Below the pieces are notes generated by a model. It did no database searches. It saw nothing but the letters and a program-made list of their open reading frames with translations, and was not told the DNA's origin. The position numbers were made by a program, and so were the translations under genes. Of a stretch of DNA of 64,000 nt, positions 42,504 through 52,157 are shown in pieces. Position 1 is the stretch's first letter. Every line of letters begins with the position of its first letter. Origin of the DNA: G965276765 sp965276825 (lineage in GTDB: Bacteria; Actinomycetota; Acidimicrobiia; Acidimicrobiales; Palsa-688); the NCBI GenBank assembly GCA_965276825.1, contig OZ255630.1, forward strand, positions 744,001 through 808,000. The letters run 5' to 3'.

Positions 42504-45110
42504 ATGTCGAGAGGGAAGCTGCGCGTGTACCTCGGGTCCGCACCCGGGGTCGGGAAGACCTTCGCCATGTTGGGTGAGGGGCGCCGGGCGGCCGAACGCG
42601 GCCGTGATGTCGTGGTGGCCTACGTCGAGTGCCACGGTCGCACCTACACCGAAGCCCAGCTGGACGGCCTCGAGACCGTTCCCCGCACGACGCTGACCTA
42701 CCGGGGCAAGCAGTTCGAGGAGATGGACCTCGACGCGGTGCTGACCCGACGTCCAGCGATCGCGCTGGTCGACGAGCTGGCCCACACCAACGTGCCCGGC
42801 AGCCGACACGTCAAACGGTGGCAGGACGTCGACGAGCTCCTCGACGCCGGCATCAACGTCATCTCGACGGTCAACATCCAGCACCTCGAGTCGCTCAACG
42901 ACGTGGTCCAGGTCATCACCGGGAGCCTCCAGCGAGAGACGGTGCCCGACGGGGTGGTCCGGGCTGCTGACCAGATCGAGCTGATCGACATGTCACCCGA
43001 GAGCCTTCGACGGCGCATGGCCCACGGGAACATCTACCACCCCGACCGGGTCGACGCCGCCATGGGCAACTACTTTCGGGTCGGCAACCTCAGCGCGCTG
43101 CGCGAGCTGGCCCTGCTGTGGGTGGCCGACCGGGTCGACGAGGGCCTCACCGACTACCGGGAACGTCACGGCATCGCCGGCGCGTGGGAGACGAAAGAGC
43201 GCGTCGTGGTCGCCATGACCGGTTCACCCGGCGCCGAGACCACCATCCGCCGCGGCGCGAGGATGGCCTCCAGGTCCCACGCCGAGCTGGTCGGCGTGCA
43301 CGTCCGACCGATCGACGGGCTGACCACCACCCGCAGCGACCGTCTCGTCGACCACCGGGCGTTGCTCGGCGAGCTCGGCGGCCGGTATGCGGAGGTCACC
43401 GGCACCGATGTCCCCAGCGCGCTGGTCGATTTCGCCCAGGCCGAGAACGCCACCCAGCTGCTGATCGGGTCCACCCATCGCAGCCGGTTGGACGAGCTCA
43501 CCCGCGGCTCGGTGATCAACGAGGTCATCCGCCGGGCCGGCACCCTCGACGTTCACGTCATCTCCTCCGCCCCTGATGTCCCGCCCGACCCCGGTCGACG
43601 GCTCCCGCGCCTGCCGGCCCGGCACCACCTTGCCATCCTCCCGCGCCGACGGGTACGAGCCGGCTGGCTGCTCGCGGTCATCGCCACGCCCGCCCTCGCC
43701 GTCGCCCTGGCCCCGCTGCGCCACGGCCTCGGCCCAACCGGCGCGCTCCCCGAACTGCTCCTCGGTGTGGTCCTGGTGGCTGCCACCGGCGGGGTCCTGC
43801 CCGGGCTGGTCGGCGCCGTCCTCGCCTTCGGGTTCGCCGACTGGTTCCTCATCCCTCCTGTCCACAGCCTGACCATCGGCCGAGCCGGTGATGCCGTCGC
43901 CCTGATCAGCTTCCTGGTCGTCGCCGCCGTCGTCAGCGCCATCGTCGACCGCCTGGCCCGGCGCACCGTGGGCGAGGCGAGAGCAAAGGCCGTCGGCGAG
44001 GCCCTGGCCCGTCTCGCCGGCAGCGCCGTGCTGTCGGGGGATCAGACCCTGACCAACGTGGTCGACCAACTGCGCACCACCTTCAGCCTCGACGCGGTCG
44101 CGGTGCTCCAACCCGTCGTCGACACACCCGGAACGCCATGGCGGGTCGAAGTCGCCTCCGGTGGCCCGGCGCCGACCAGCCCCGACGACGGCCAGGTCTG
44201 CGTTCCGCTCGCGGCCGGCTCGATGCTCGTCCTGGCGGGAGACGGGCTCGCCACGGATGACCGCCCCGTCCTCGGCGCCTTCGTGGCCCAACTCATCCAG
44301 GCCCAAGAGCAGCGGCGTCTCGCGGAGACCGCCGCGTCCGCTGAGTCCCTTGCGGAGGCCAACGAGCTACGCGGGGCGTTGCTCGCCGCCGTGTCCCACG
44401 ATCTGCGCACACCGCTGGCGTCGATCAAGGCGTGTGCCACCAGCCTGCTCTCTCTCGAGGTGAGCTGGGATCCCGCCACGACACGCGCCTTCAGCCAGAC
44501 CATCGACGCCGAAGCCGACCGGCTCACGGCCCTGATCAACAACCTGTTGGACATGAGTCGCCTCCGCACGGGTGCACTCCGCCCCGCGGCGCGATCCGTC
44601 GGGATCGACGAGGTCGTCTTCTCTGCGGTCGCCAGCCTCTCGGGAGACACCTCGCCGGTCGAGGTCAGCGTCGCCGAGAACCTCCCGGCCATCCGGTGCG
44701 ATGCCGCCCTCCTCGAACGTGCCGTGGCCAACGTCATCGCCAACGCCCTGGCGTGGAGCCCGCCCACTGCTCCCGTGCGAGTGGACGCCGGCGTCAGCGC
44801 CGGCCACGTGGAGCTCCGCGTCGTCGATCGTGGCCCCGGCATCCCGCCCGACGAGCGCAACGCGGTGTTCCAACCCTTCCAACGACTCGGCGACAGCCCG
44901 AATGGCCCAACCGAGGGGGTGGGGCTCGGACTCGCGGTGGCTCGCGGGTTCGTCGAGGCCATGGCCGGCACGCTGACCCTCGACGACACCCCGGCCGGCG
45001 GACTCACGGCCATCATCAGCGTGCCCCTCGCCGACGAATCACCCACCTACCACGACCTGCCCGACCTCGACCTGGCGCCACCGCGGGCCGTCCCGGACGG
45101 GCCCCGGTGA
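42504..45110 (+). CDS. kdpD: Osmosensitive K+ channel sensor histidine kinase KdpD
   Basis: 868 aa. N-terminal KdpD domain with Walker A GSAPGVGKTF at 10-19; a Usp-like domain from about 225 to 350; a cluster of membrane helices (DUF4118) from about 390 to 480; a GAF-like stretch; then a histidine kinase core with SHDLRTPLAS (phospho-His) and GPGIPPDERNAVF, GVGLGLAVARG. It senses low K+ or turgor and phosphorylates KdpE. ATG at 42504. Its stop overlaps the kdpE GTG by 4 bp. Confidence 0.95.
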   Translation: MSRGKLRVYLGSAPGVGKTFAMLGEGRRAAERGRDVVVAYVECHGRTYTEAQLDGLETVPRTTLTYRGKQFEEMDLDAVLTRRPAIALVDELAHTNVPGSRHVKRWQDVDELLDAGINVISTVNIQHLESLNDVVQVITGSLQRETVPDGVVRAADQIELIDMSPESLRRRMAHGNIYHPDRVDAAMGNYFRVGNLSALRELALLWVADRVDEGLTDYRERHGIAGAWETKERVVVAMTGSPGAETTIRRGARMASRSHAELVGVHVRPIDGLTTTRSDRLVDHRALLGELGGRYAEVTGTDVPSALVDFAQAENATQLLIGSTHRSRLDELTRGSVINEVIRRAGTLDVHVISSAPDVPPDPGRRLPRLPARHHLAILPRRRVRAGWLLAVIATPALAVALAPLRHGLGPTGALPELLLGVVLVAATGGVLPGLVGAVLAFGFADWFLIPPVHSLTIGRAGDAVALISFLVVAAVVSAIVDRLARRTVGEARAKAVGEALARLAGSAVLSGDQTLTNVVDQLRTTFSLDAVAVLQPVVDTPGTPWRVEVASGGPAPTSPDDGQVCVPLAAGSMLVLAGDGLATDDRPVLGAFVAQLIQAQEQRRLAETAASAESLAEANELRGALLAAVSHDLRTPLASIKACATSLLSLEVSWDPATTRAFSQTIDAEADRLTALINNLLDMSRLRTGALRPAARSVGIDEVVFSAVASLSGDTSPVEVSVAENLPAIRCDAALLERAVANVIANALAWSPPTAPVRVDAGVSAGHVELRVVDRGPGIPPDERNAVFQPFQRLGDSPNGPTEGVGLGLAVARGFVEAMAGTLTLDDTPAGGLTAIISVPLADESPTYHDLPDLDLAPPRAVPDGPR

Positions 45111-45787
45111 CCGACCGGGTTCTCATCGTCGACGACGAGGCACCCATCCGACGCACCCTCGAGCTCAACCTGGCCGCTCGCGGCTACGCGGTCGAGCAGG
45201 CATCGAGCGGCGAGGCTGCCCTCCACCAGGCCGAGCGCAGCCATCCCGATCTGGTCGTGCTCGACCTTGGGCTCCCTGGCATCGACGGCATCCACGTCGT
45301 CAGATCCCTCCGGGAGTGGTCCAAGGTGCCGATCCTGGTCCTCTCCGCCCGCGGCGCGGAGACCGCGAAGGTCGCCGCCCTCGACGCCGGCGCCGACGAC
45401 TACGTCACCAAGCCATTCGGCATGGACGAGCTGATGGCGCGGGTCCGTGCCGCGCTCCGCAGGAACATCCCCCCCGCCGAGCAGGCAACCGTCGTCACCG
45501 ACGACTTCAGCATCGACCTGGCCGCCAAGCTCGTCTCGTCGCCCGACGACGGTGACATCAGGCTGACCCCGACCCAATGGCGACTCGTCGAGGTGCTCGT
45601 CCGGAACCGAGGCCGCCTCGTCACGCACCGCCAACTCCTCCAAGAGGTCTGGGGACCCAGCTACACCGACCAGACCAACTACCTCCGCGTGTTCATGACC
45701 CACATCCGCCAGAAGCTCGAACCCGACCCGTCCCGGCCCCGCTACTTCATCACCGAACCCGGAATCGGCTACCGCTTCCAGGACTGA
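45107..45787 (+). CDS. kdpE: Response regulator KdpE
   Basis: 226 aa from the GTG at 45107. Receiver domain with DDEAPIRR, the phospho-acceptor Asp in VVLDLGLPGIDG and Lys in YVTKPFGMDEL. The C-terminal winged helix of the OmpR type reads LTPTQWRLVEVLVRNRG, TNYLRVFMTHIRQKLE and EPGIGYRFQD. It activates kdpFABC; candidate binding repeats lie at 42427-42477. It converges with the Gfo/Idh/MocA gene with only three bases between stops. Confidence 0.95.
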   Translation: MTDRVLIVDDEAPIRRTLELNLAARGYAVEQASSGEAALHQAERSHPDLVVLDLGLPGIDGIHVVRSLREWSKVPILVLSARGAETAKVAALDAGADDYVTKPFGMDELMARVRAALRRNIPPAEQATVVTDDFSIDLAAKLVSSPDDGDIRLTPTQWRLVEVLVRNRGRLVTHRQLLQEVWGPSYTDQTNYLRVFMTHIRQKLEPDPSRPRYFITEPGIGYRFQD

Positions 45788-45790
45788 CCC

Positions 45791-46774
45791 TCAGGCCGGC
45801 CGGCAGGCGGCGCGGAGGGCGTCGAGGACCGTGGCCGTCGGCAGGGAGTCGTGGACGGCGAGGTGGCGCGGCGCCTCCTCACCGGCCAGCGCGGCGTGGA
45901 TGTGGCGGATGGCGGCGGTGAAGGAGCGGGCGTCGACGGTCGGTGACTCGACGGCGGGGGGCCGGCCGGGGCGCACCACGGTGACGGTGTCGCCCGGTCG
46001 GGGGTGGAAGGGGTTGGTGAGGTGCAGGGCGCCCTCGGTGCCGATGATCCGGGTGAAGGTGTCGGGGCCCCGGGCGAAGCCGCAGCCGACGACGAGTCGC
46101 GCCGAACCCCAGCCGACCACGGCGGACACGTCGGTCTCGACCTCGCCGTTTCCGGTGGCCAGGCCGACCGCCTCCTGTCGCTCGTCGGGTGCGCCCAGGA
46201 TCTCCTGGGCCAAGCGGACCGGGTAGCAGCCGACGTCGGCGATGGCCCCGCCGCCGAGCTCGGCCGACAGGCGGATGTCGTCGGTGCCCGCCAGGGGGAA
46301 GTGGAACGAGCTGACGATCTCCCGCACGTCCCCGACGGCGCCGCCCCCGAGCAGCTCGACGACGCGGGCGTGCTGGGCCTGGAAGGGGAAGACGAACGCC
46401 TCCCACAGCGGGGCGTCGGCGTCCCGAGCGACGTCGAGCACCCCCGCCGTCTCCGCCGTCCCGACGCAGAGTGGCTTCTCGCAGAGGACGGCCTTGCCTG
46501 CGGCGAGGGCGCGATCGGTCCACTCGGCGTGCAGCCCGTTCGGGAGGGCGACGTAGACGGCGTCGACGTCGGGTGCGTCGACCGCGGTGGCGTAGCCATC
46601 GACGCCTGCGTCCACGCCGTGCGCACCGGCCCAGGCCTGGGCCCGATCTCGGTCGCGCCCGGCGACGAGCACAGCGCGCCCGCCGCCGGCCTCGCGAAGC
46701 CCGGGGAGGAACTGGGCCCGGGCGATGTTGGCCGTGCCCAGGATGGCCCAGCGCACCGATCGTCGGGAGCTCAC
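45791..46774 (-). CDS. Gfo/Idh/MocA-family oxidoreductase
   Basis: 327 aa. N-terminal RWAILGTANIARAQFLPG for NAD(P) binding and GKAVLCEKPLCVG with the conserved EKP. ELGGGAIADVGCYPVRLAQ in the C-terminal half carries the Asp/Tyr pair of the trans-dihydrodiol-dehydrogenase-like branch. The GTG at 46774 overlaps the end of dppD, so it is the last gene of dppABCD. A second family member is at 20711 in the other half of the proposed regulon. Confidence 0.88.
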   Translation of the reverse strand: MSSRRSVRWAILGTANIARAQFLPGLREAGGGRAVLVAGRDRDRAQAWAGAHGVDAGVDGYATAVDAPDVDAVYVALPNGLHAEWTDRALAAGKAVLCEKPLCVGTAETAGVLDVARDADAPLWEAFVFPFQAQHARVVELLGGGAVGDVREIVSSFHFPLAGTDDIRLSAELGGGAIADVGCYPVRLAQEILGAPDERQEAVGLATGNGEVETDVSAVVGWGSARLVVGCGFARGPDTFTRIIGTEGALHLTNPFHPRPGDTVTVVRPGRPPAVESPTVDARSFTAAIRHIHAALAGEEAPRHLAVHDSLPTATVLDALRAACRPA

Positions 46775-47838
46775 GGCGCGACGGGGTCGGCCAGTGCGCC
46801 GCCCTGCAGGGCCGGGACGGCGTTGATGCGTCGGCAGCGGGAGCGGTGCGCGCCGTCAGGGTCGCCCACGTCGAGCAGCTCGGTGTGCCACGTGGTGCAG
46901 GCGTCCTCGGCGAGGGGGCAACGGGACGCGAAGCGGCAGCCGGTCCCGACCCGCGTCATGTCCGGGGGCGCGCCGGGGATGGAGACCAGGTAGCGCTGTC
47001 CCGGCGTGCTCTGGGGGAGGGAGCGCAGGAGCGCCACGGTGTAGGGGTGGGTGGGGTGGGCGAGCAGCTCGTCGGTCGTGGCGGACTCGACGATCTGGCC
47101 GGCGTACATGACCATGACCCGATCGCAGACCTCCGACACCACCGAGAGGTCGTGGCTGACGAGCACGACGCTCATCGACAGCTCCCGCTGCAGCTCGAGG
47201 AGGAGGTCGAGGATCTGGTCCTGGATGACCACGTCGAGGGAGGTGGTCGGCTCGTCGGCAAACAGGATCCGCGGGCGCGAGGCCAGGGCGATGGCGATCA
47301 GGGCCCGTTGCAGCATCCCCCCGCTGAACTGGTGGGGGTAGTCGCGCATCCGGCGCCGAGCCGACGGGATCCCGACCTGGTCGAGCAGCTCGACCGCCCT
47401 GGCCTCGCACGCTGACCGGCTCAGCTTCTCGTGCGATGCCACCGCCTCGGCGATCTGGCGGCCGATGCGCATCACCGGGTTGAGCGCGGTCATCGGGTCC
47501 TGGAAGACCATGGCCAGCTCCGCTCCCCACAGCCGGCGCCGCTCACGCGCGCCCATGGCGATGAGGTCGCTCTCCGGTGCGCCGCCAGCGACGGGGTGGA
47601 GCACGGCGGTGCCCCCCACGCGCACCGGCGGTGACCGCATGAGCCCCATGATCGAGCGGCACGTCACGCTCTTGCCCGAGCCGGACTCCCCGACGAGGCC
47701 GACGACCTCGCCGGTGCCGACGCGGAACGAGACTCCGTCGACGGCGCGCACGACACCGCGGGCGGTGGGGATGCGCACCGTGAGGTCGGTGACGTCGAGG
47801 AGGGGAGCGGCGCCCCGCTCGGTCTGCAGTCGAGCCAT
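46771..47838 (-). CDS. dppD: Dipeptide/oligopeptide ABC transporter ATP-binding protein DppD
   Basis: 355 aa. Walker A GESGSGKS, signature FSGGMLQRALIAIAL, Walker B RILFADEPTTSLD, and the C-terminal Cys-rich tail FASRCPLAEDACTTWHTE that in OppD relatives binds an iron-sulfur cluster. Start overlaps dppC by one base. Pairs with an F subunit, which is not in this operon. Confidence 0.93.
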   Translation of the reverse strand: MARLQTERGAAPLLDVTDLTVRIPTARGVVRAVDGVSFRVGTGEVVGLVGESGSGKSVTCRSIMGLMRSPPVRVGGTAVLHPVAGGAPESDLIAMGARERRRLWGAELAMVFQDPMTALNPVMRIGRQIAEAVASHEKLSRSACEARAVELLDQVGIPSARRRMRDYPHQFSGGMLQRALIAIALASRPRILFADEPTTSLDVVIQDQILDLLLELQRELSMSVVLVSHDLSVVSEVCDRVMVMYAGQIVESATTDELLAHPTHPYTVALLRSLPQSTPGQRYLVSIPGAPPDMTRVGTGCRFASRCPLAEDACTTWHTELLDVGDPDGAHRSRCRRINAVPALQGGALADPVAP

Positions 47839-48731
47839 CAGCTTCCTCCCGGGCGGAACAGGTCGGCGAGGCCGTCACCGATGAAGCTGAAGGCCACCCC
47901 GACCCAGACGATGGCGAGGCCGGGGATGAGCGCCAGCCACCACGAGGTGAGAAGGTAGTTCTGCCCGTCGGAGATCATGGCCCCCCACTCGGGGGTCGGG
48001 GCCTGCACGCCGAGGCCGAGGAAGCTGAGGGACGCGGCCAGGATGATGTTGCCCATGGCGTCGACCATCGAGAAGATCAGGATGGCGGAGAAGACGTTGG
48101 GCAGGATGTGGCGCAGCGCGACGCGCAGCCATCCGTAGCCGAGGGCCCTGGCCGCGAGCACGTACTGCTGGCGACGGGCGGAGATGGTCTCGGCCCGCAT
48201 GATGCGGGCGTAGCTGACCCAGCTCGTGAGCCAGATGGCGATGAACATGTTGAACGTGCTCGGGCCCAGGAAGGCCACGATGGCGATGACGAGCACGAAG
48301 AACGGGAACGCGAAGAACAGGTCCACGATCCGCATCAGCACGGTGTCCACCCAGCCGCCGAAGTAGCCGGCGGTCAGGCCGACGATGCTGCCGAAGACCA
48401 GGGTGACCGAGGTGGCCCCGAAGGCGATGCCGACGTCGATGCGCCCGCCGTAGAGGATCCGGGCCAACACGTCTCGGCCGTACTGGTCGGTGCCGAGGAG
48501 GTGGCCGCCGACGAGCGGCGCGACGAGCGGGTTGAGGGCGTCGATGGTGGTGGAGCTGTCGTGGGCGAACAGCGGTGCCCCGATGGTGAGGAGGAGGGCG
48601 ATGCCGAGCATGACCAGCCCGATCTTCAGCCCGAGTCGGTGCCGGAGGGAGGTGAAGCGCCCGATGGCGGTGTGGGTCTCGAGGTCGACGAGCAGCTCGG
48701 GTGCGAGGTTGCCGGTGACGGTCACGGTCAC
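47838..48731 (-). CDS. dppC: Dipeptide/oligopeptide ABC transporter permease DppC
   Basis: 297 aa, six predicted membrane helices. Typical DppC pieces are GTDQYGRDVLARILYGGRID near residues 80-99 and the EAA loop RALGYGWLRVALRHILPNV. A cytoplasmic N-terminal stretch precedes the first helix. Start overlaps dppB by 4 bp. Confidence 0.93.
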   Translation of the reverse strand: MTVTVTGNLAPELLVDLETHTAIGRFTSLRHRLGLKIGLVMLGIALLLTIGAPLFAHDSSTTIDALNPLVAPLVGGHLLGTDQYGRDVLARILYGGRIDVGIAFGATSVTLVFGSIVGLTAGYFGGWVDTVLMRIVDLFFAFPFFVLVIAIVAFLGPSTFNMFIAIWLTSWVSYARIMRAETISARRQQYVLAARALGYGWLRVALRHILPNVFSAILIFSMVDAMGNIILAASLSFLGLGVQAPTPEWGAMISDGQNYLLTSWWLALIPGLAIVWVGVAFSFIGDGLADLFRPGGS

Positions 48732-49684
48732 TCCCCGGCCCTGACGCCGACGCGAGGGTCGAGCAGGGCGTGGACGATGTCGGCGAGCAGGTTGATGACG
48801 ACGATGGCGAGGGCGAACACCAAGGTGATGCCCTGCACGACCGGGTAGTCGCGCTGCGAGACGGAGCTGACGAGCAGGGACCCGAGGCCAGGGAGGGAGA
48901 AGACGTTCTCGATGAGCACCGTCCCGCCGACCAGGTAGGCCAGGTTTACCCCGAACACCGACACCACGGTGATGACGGCGTTGCGAGCGACGTGGCGAAC
49001 CAGCACCTGCGTCGAGCTGATGCCCTTGATCCTGGCGGTGTCGACGTACTCGGTGCGGGACACGCTGATGACACTCGAGCGCAGGGCCCGGACGATCACC
49101 GTCGAGAACGGCAGCGCCAGGGTGAAGGCGGGCAGCAGCAGGTAGTAGAGGTGGCCGACGAGTCCCTTGCCGTAGCCGTCGATCGGAAAGACCGTGAGGT
49201 GGACGCTGAAGACGAGGACCAGGATGAGCCCGAGCCAGAAGCTCGGCATGGCGTAGCTCACCGTGAAGAACAGTCGGCTGCCCTGGTCGAAGGCCCGGTC
49301 GCGGCGCACCCCGGCGATCAGGCCGACCGGGATGGCGATGGCCGCCGCCAGCAGCGCGGCGTAGACGACGAGGAACAGGGTGGGCATGGCCCGCTGCGCG
49401 ATCACCGTTCGCACCGGCTGGGTCTGGAAGAAGCTGAAACCGAGGTCTCCGTGGACCAGCCGGTCGAGGAACGTGACGTACTGGTGCGGGATCGACTCCT
49501 TGAGGCCGAGCACGGCGTTGACCTTGGCCGCCCCCTGAGGGGTGTAGTGGTTGCCGAGGATCACCAGCGCCGGGTTGCCCGGGATCAGGCGGAGCAGGAG
49601 GAACGTGATGACGGTGATGCCGATCACCAGGAACGGCAGCTGCACGACGCGCTGGCGGACGAAGTCGAACCGGCCCGACGTCAC
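48728..49684 (-). CDS. dppB: Dipeptide/oligopeptide ABC transporter permease DppB
   Basis: 318 aa. LPFLVIGITVITFLLLRLIP first helix and the family GNPALVI, then six-helix core with EAA loop ARIKGISSTQVLVRHVARNA. Directly follows dppA with one base between, in the order A-B-C-D. Confidence 0.93.
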   Translation of the reverse strand: MTSGRFDFVRQRVVQLPFLVIGITVITFLLLRLIPGNPALVILGNHYTPQGAAKVNAVLGLKESIPHQYVTFLDRLVHGDLGFSFFQTQPVRTVIAQRAMPTLFLVVYAALLAAAIAIPVGLIAGVRRDRAFDQGSRLFFTVSYAMPSFWLGLILVLVFSVHLTVFPIDGYGKGLVGHLYYLLLPAFTLALPFSTVIVRALRSSVISVSRTEYVDTARIKGISSTQVLVRHVARNAVITVVSVFGVNLAYLVGGTVLIENVFSLPGLGSLLVSSVSQRDYPVVQGITLVFALAIVVINLLADIVHALLDPRVGVRAGE

Positions 49685-49685
49685 C

Positions 49686-51302
49686 TCAGTGCGAGCTGAC
49701 GGTGAGGTTCTCGAGGGACAGGTCGTAGTTGCCGAGCGGGGTGGCGTGGAAGCCCTTCACCCAGTCACCCACCCCGTAGAGGAACGGGCTGTCGGCGGTG
49801 ACGATGTAGGGCGACTGCGAGTACACGGCCTGCTGGACCTGGTCGTAGAGCGACTGACGCTTGGTGGGCGACAGTGTGGCCCTGGCCTGGGCCACCTGGT
49901 GGTTGACGGCCGGGTTGCTCCAGTAGGTGTTGAACGAGTTGGAGCCGCCGGTGCTGTCGGCCCCGAAGGTGGCGACCTCGTCGGGGTCGACGATGTCGTT
50001 GGTCCAGTACCGCTCTCCCATCTGGGAGTGGCCGCCGTCCTCCTTGGCGTAGGCGGTGGTCAGCTCGAAGGACTGGATCGACAAGGTGATGCCGACCGCG
50101 GCGAGCTCCTGCTTGAGCAGGATGGCGGTGGCCTGCCCCGGGATGTCACCGGAGACCGTGACGAGGAAGCTCTGGAAGCCCTTCGGATAGCCCGCCTTGG
50201 CCAGCAGCTGCTTGGCCTTGGCCGGGTCGTAGGTGTACGGCGACAGGCTCTTGTCGAAGTACTGCATCCCGTTGGGGAAGAACGACGCCGCCGGTGTGGC
50301 GTGCCCCTGGTAGGCCAGCTTGACGATGGCCGCCCGGTCGATGGCGTAGTTGAGCGCCTCCCGCACCAGGGGGTTCTTGAACGGTGCGTAGTGCTCGTCG
50401 AGGGCGATGAAGTTGACCTGGGTGGAAGGGAACAGGTCGACGGTCGCCTTCTTGGTGGCGTCGATCTCGCTCACCAGGTTGGCCGGCGGGTTCTCGACGA
50501 CGTCGGCCTTGCCGCTCTCGAGGAGCAGCACCCGGGTGTTGGCATCGGGCACGACCTCGACGCGCACCTCGTGGATCTTGGGCTTGGGCCCGTAGAAGCG
50601 CGGGTTGGCGGTCAGGTCGACCTCGGTGTTGGGGTTGTAGGTCGTCACCGAGAACGGCCCGCTGCCGACCGGGTGGGTGAAGAACGAGCTGCCCTCCTTC
50701 TTGACCAGCGCGGCGGGCAGCACGGAGTAGCCGTACATGGCCAGGTCGGCGATGAGGGGGGCGTGGGGCTCGCTCAGGGTGATGACCACCGTCGAGGGGT
50801 TGGGGGCGGTGATCGTCTTGACCGCGGTGAGCAGGAAGCCCCAGCCTCCCGAGTAGGCGATGGCCCGCTTGTAGGAGTAGGCGACGTCCGCCGCCGTGAC
50901 CGGGGTGCCGTTGGAGAACTCGGCCGAGCGGAGGTGGAAGGTGTAGGTCTTGGCGTCCTTCGACACGGTGTAGCTCTGGTCGAGGTCCGGGATCACGCCG
51001 GTCCCGTTGGCGTTGGGCTGGAACAGCCGGCCGTAGATGTTCTGGTCGAGCCAGATCGACTCGTTCACCGCCGCGTAGGCGGGGTCGAGGCTGTCGACCT
51101 TGACCGCGTTGGCCAGGACCAGCGTCTTGACCGCCGACGAGGCCAGGGGAGTGGCGACGGACCCGGAACCGGGGGTCGAGGGCGTGGCCGTCCCGCTGGA
51201 GCCGCAGGCGGCGGCGAGCAGGGCGCCCGCAGCGACCAGGGCGCCGGTGAGCAACCCCCGCCGGGAGCGCGAAAGATGTGGCCGTCGGGCGGTGTTGCGC
51301 AT
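49686..51302 (-). CDS. dppA: Dipeptide/oligopeptide ABC transporter substrate-binding lipoprotein DppA
   Basis: 538 aa from the ATG at 51302, which has GAGGGAG at a good distance. The signal peptide has paired arginines (SRSRRGLLTG) and a lipobox LAAAC at about residues 29-33, so it is a lipoprotein, possibly exported by Tat. SBP_bac_5 (cluster C) features include YTFHLRSAEFSNGTPVTAAD and VREALNYAIDRAAIV. The frame is open to 51368, but that stretch holds the promoter and operator. First gene of dppABCD-oxidoreductase. Confidence 0.92.
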   Translation of the reverse strand: MRNTARRPHLSRSRRGLLTGALVAAGALLAAACGSSGTATPSTPGSGSVATPLASSAVKTLVLANAVKVDSLDPAYAAVNESIWLDQNIYGRLFQPNANGTGVIPDLDQSYTVSKDAKTYTFHLRSAEFSNGTPVTAADVAYSYKRAIAYSGGWGFLLTAVKTITAPNPSTVVITLSEPHAPLIADLAMYGYSVLPAALVKKEGSSFFTHPVGSGPFSVTTYNPNTEVDLTANPRFYGPKPKIHEVRVEVVPDANTRVLLLESGKADVVENPPANLVSEIDATKKATVDLFPSTQVNFIALDEHYAPFKNPLVREALNYAIDRAAIVKLAYQGHATPAASFFPNGMQYFDKSLSPYTYDPAKAKQLLAKAGYPKGFQSFLVTVSGDIPGQATAILLKQELAAVGITLSIQSFELTTAYAKEDGGHSQMGERYWTNDIVDPDEVATFGADSTGGSNSFNTYWSNPAVNHQVAQARATLSPTKRQSLYDQVQQAVYSQSPYIVTADSPFLYGVGDWVKGFHATPLGNYDLSLENLTVSSH

Positions 51303-51316
51303 GGATGCTCCCTCGA

Positions 51317-51368
51317 TGTCGATTGTCGACAGTGTGGGTACGATACGGATCGTCGGCGGTCGGGTCAA
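51317..51368 (-). promoter_or_regulatory. dppA promoter with shared operator, site 3
   Basis: On the minus strand TTGACC (51363-51368), a 17-bp spacer and TATCGT (51340-51345) form a good promoter, with transcription expected near 51333. The perfect palindrome TGTCGA-TTG-TCGACA (51317-51331) then covers about +2 to +16. On the plus strand the left half of the shared motif, ATTGTCGACAG, is exact at 51322-51332, while the right half is not kept. A repressor here would block dppA and could affect the divergent sulfotransferase-like gene. Confidence 0.62.
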
Positions 51369-51386
51369 GGAGTTGGAGGCTTCTGA

Positions 51387-52148
51387 TTGTTACGATCCGA
51401 GGTCACGACCTCCGACACGAGCTCGACGGCGCCGACCCGGATCGCCATGTGGTCCGGGCCCCGCACCCTGTCCACCGCCCTGCTGCGGTCGTGGGCCAGC
51501 CGGGCTGACACGGCGGTCGTCGACGAGCCCCTGTACGCCTTCTACCTGCGCCACGCGCTCGTCCACCACCCGGGCCGGGACGAGATCCTGGCCAGTCAGA
51601 GCGACGCCTGGCCGGTGGTGGTCCGGGAGCTGACCACCGGCCCGCTCGGCGGTGGGGCCCGGATCGGATACCAGAAGCACATGGCCCACCACCTCCTGCC
51701 CGAGGTCGACCGGGAAGCGCTTCGACCGCTGCGCCACGCCTTTCTCATCCGGGATCCGAGCGCCCTGATCTCCTCCTACGCCCGGGTGCGCGACCGACCC
51801 ACGCTCCCCGACCTCGGCCTCGCCCAGCAGGTCGACATCCACCGCCGCTTCGGAGGCCCGGTCGTCGATGCCGACGACATCCTCCGTGCGCCTGCGGCCG
51901 TGCTCGCCGCACTGTGCGCCGCGCTCGATGTGGCGTGGGACCCGGCGATGCTGTCCTGGCCGGCCGGCCCCCAGGCCACCGACGGCGTCTGGGGGCCGCA
52001 CTGGTACGACTCGGTGTGGGCCTCCACCGGCTTCGGGCCGCCCCGCAACGCCCCAGCACCCTCGCCGGGCGCCGAGCTGGCCCCGCTCCTCGATGCCTGC
52101 CTCCCCCTCTACGACGAGCTGTGGCAGCAGCGCATCGTGGTCGGCTAG
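51387..52148 (+). CDS. Sulfotransferase-like P-loop protein
   Basis: 253 aa, most likely from the TTG at 51387, which has GGAGG about 8 nt upstream; the next good in-frame candidate is the ATG just before WSGPRTLSTALLRSW. That motif is the PAPS/P-loop of sulfotransferases, and RHAFLIRDPSALISSYARV is the 3'-phosphate loop. Proteins of this subgroup are often adjacent, or fused in plants, to branched-chain aminotransferase-like enzymes, as here. True sulfotransferase activity is unproven. It is divergent from dppA. Confidence 0.75.
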   Translation: MLRSEVTTSDTSSTAPTRIAMWSGPRTLSTALLRSWASRADTAVVDEPLYAFYLRHALVHHPGRDEILASQSDAWPVVVRELTTGPLGGGARIGYQKHMAHHLLPEVDREALRPLRHAFLIRDPSALISSYARVRDRPTLPDLGLAQQVDIHRRFGGPVVDADDILRAPAAVLAALCAALDVAWDPAMLSWPAGPQATDGVWGPHWYDSVWASTGFGPPRNAPAPSPGAELAPLLDACLPLYDELWQQRIVVG

Positions 52149-52157
52149 GACGGCCAC

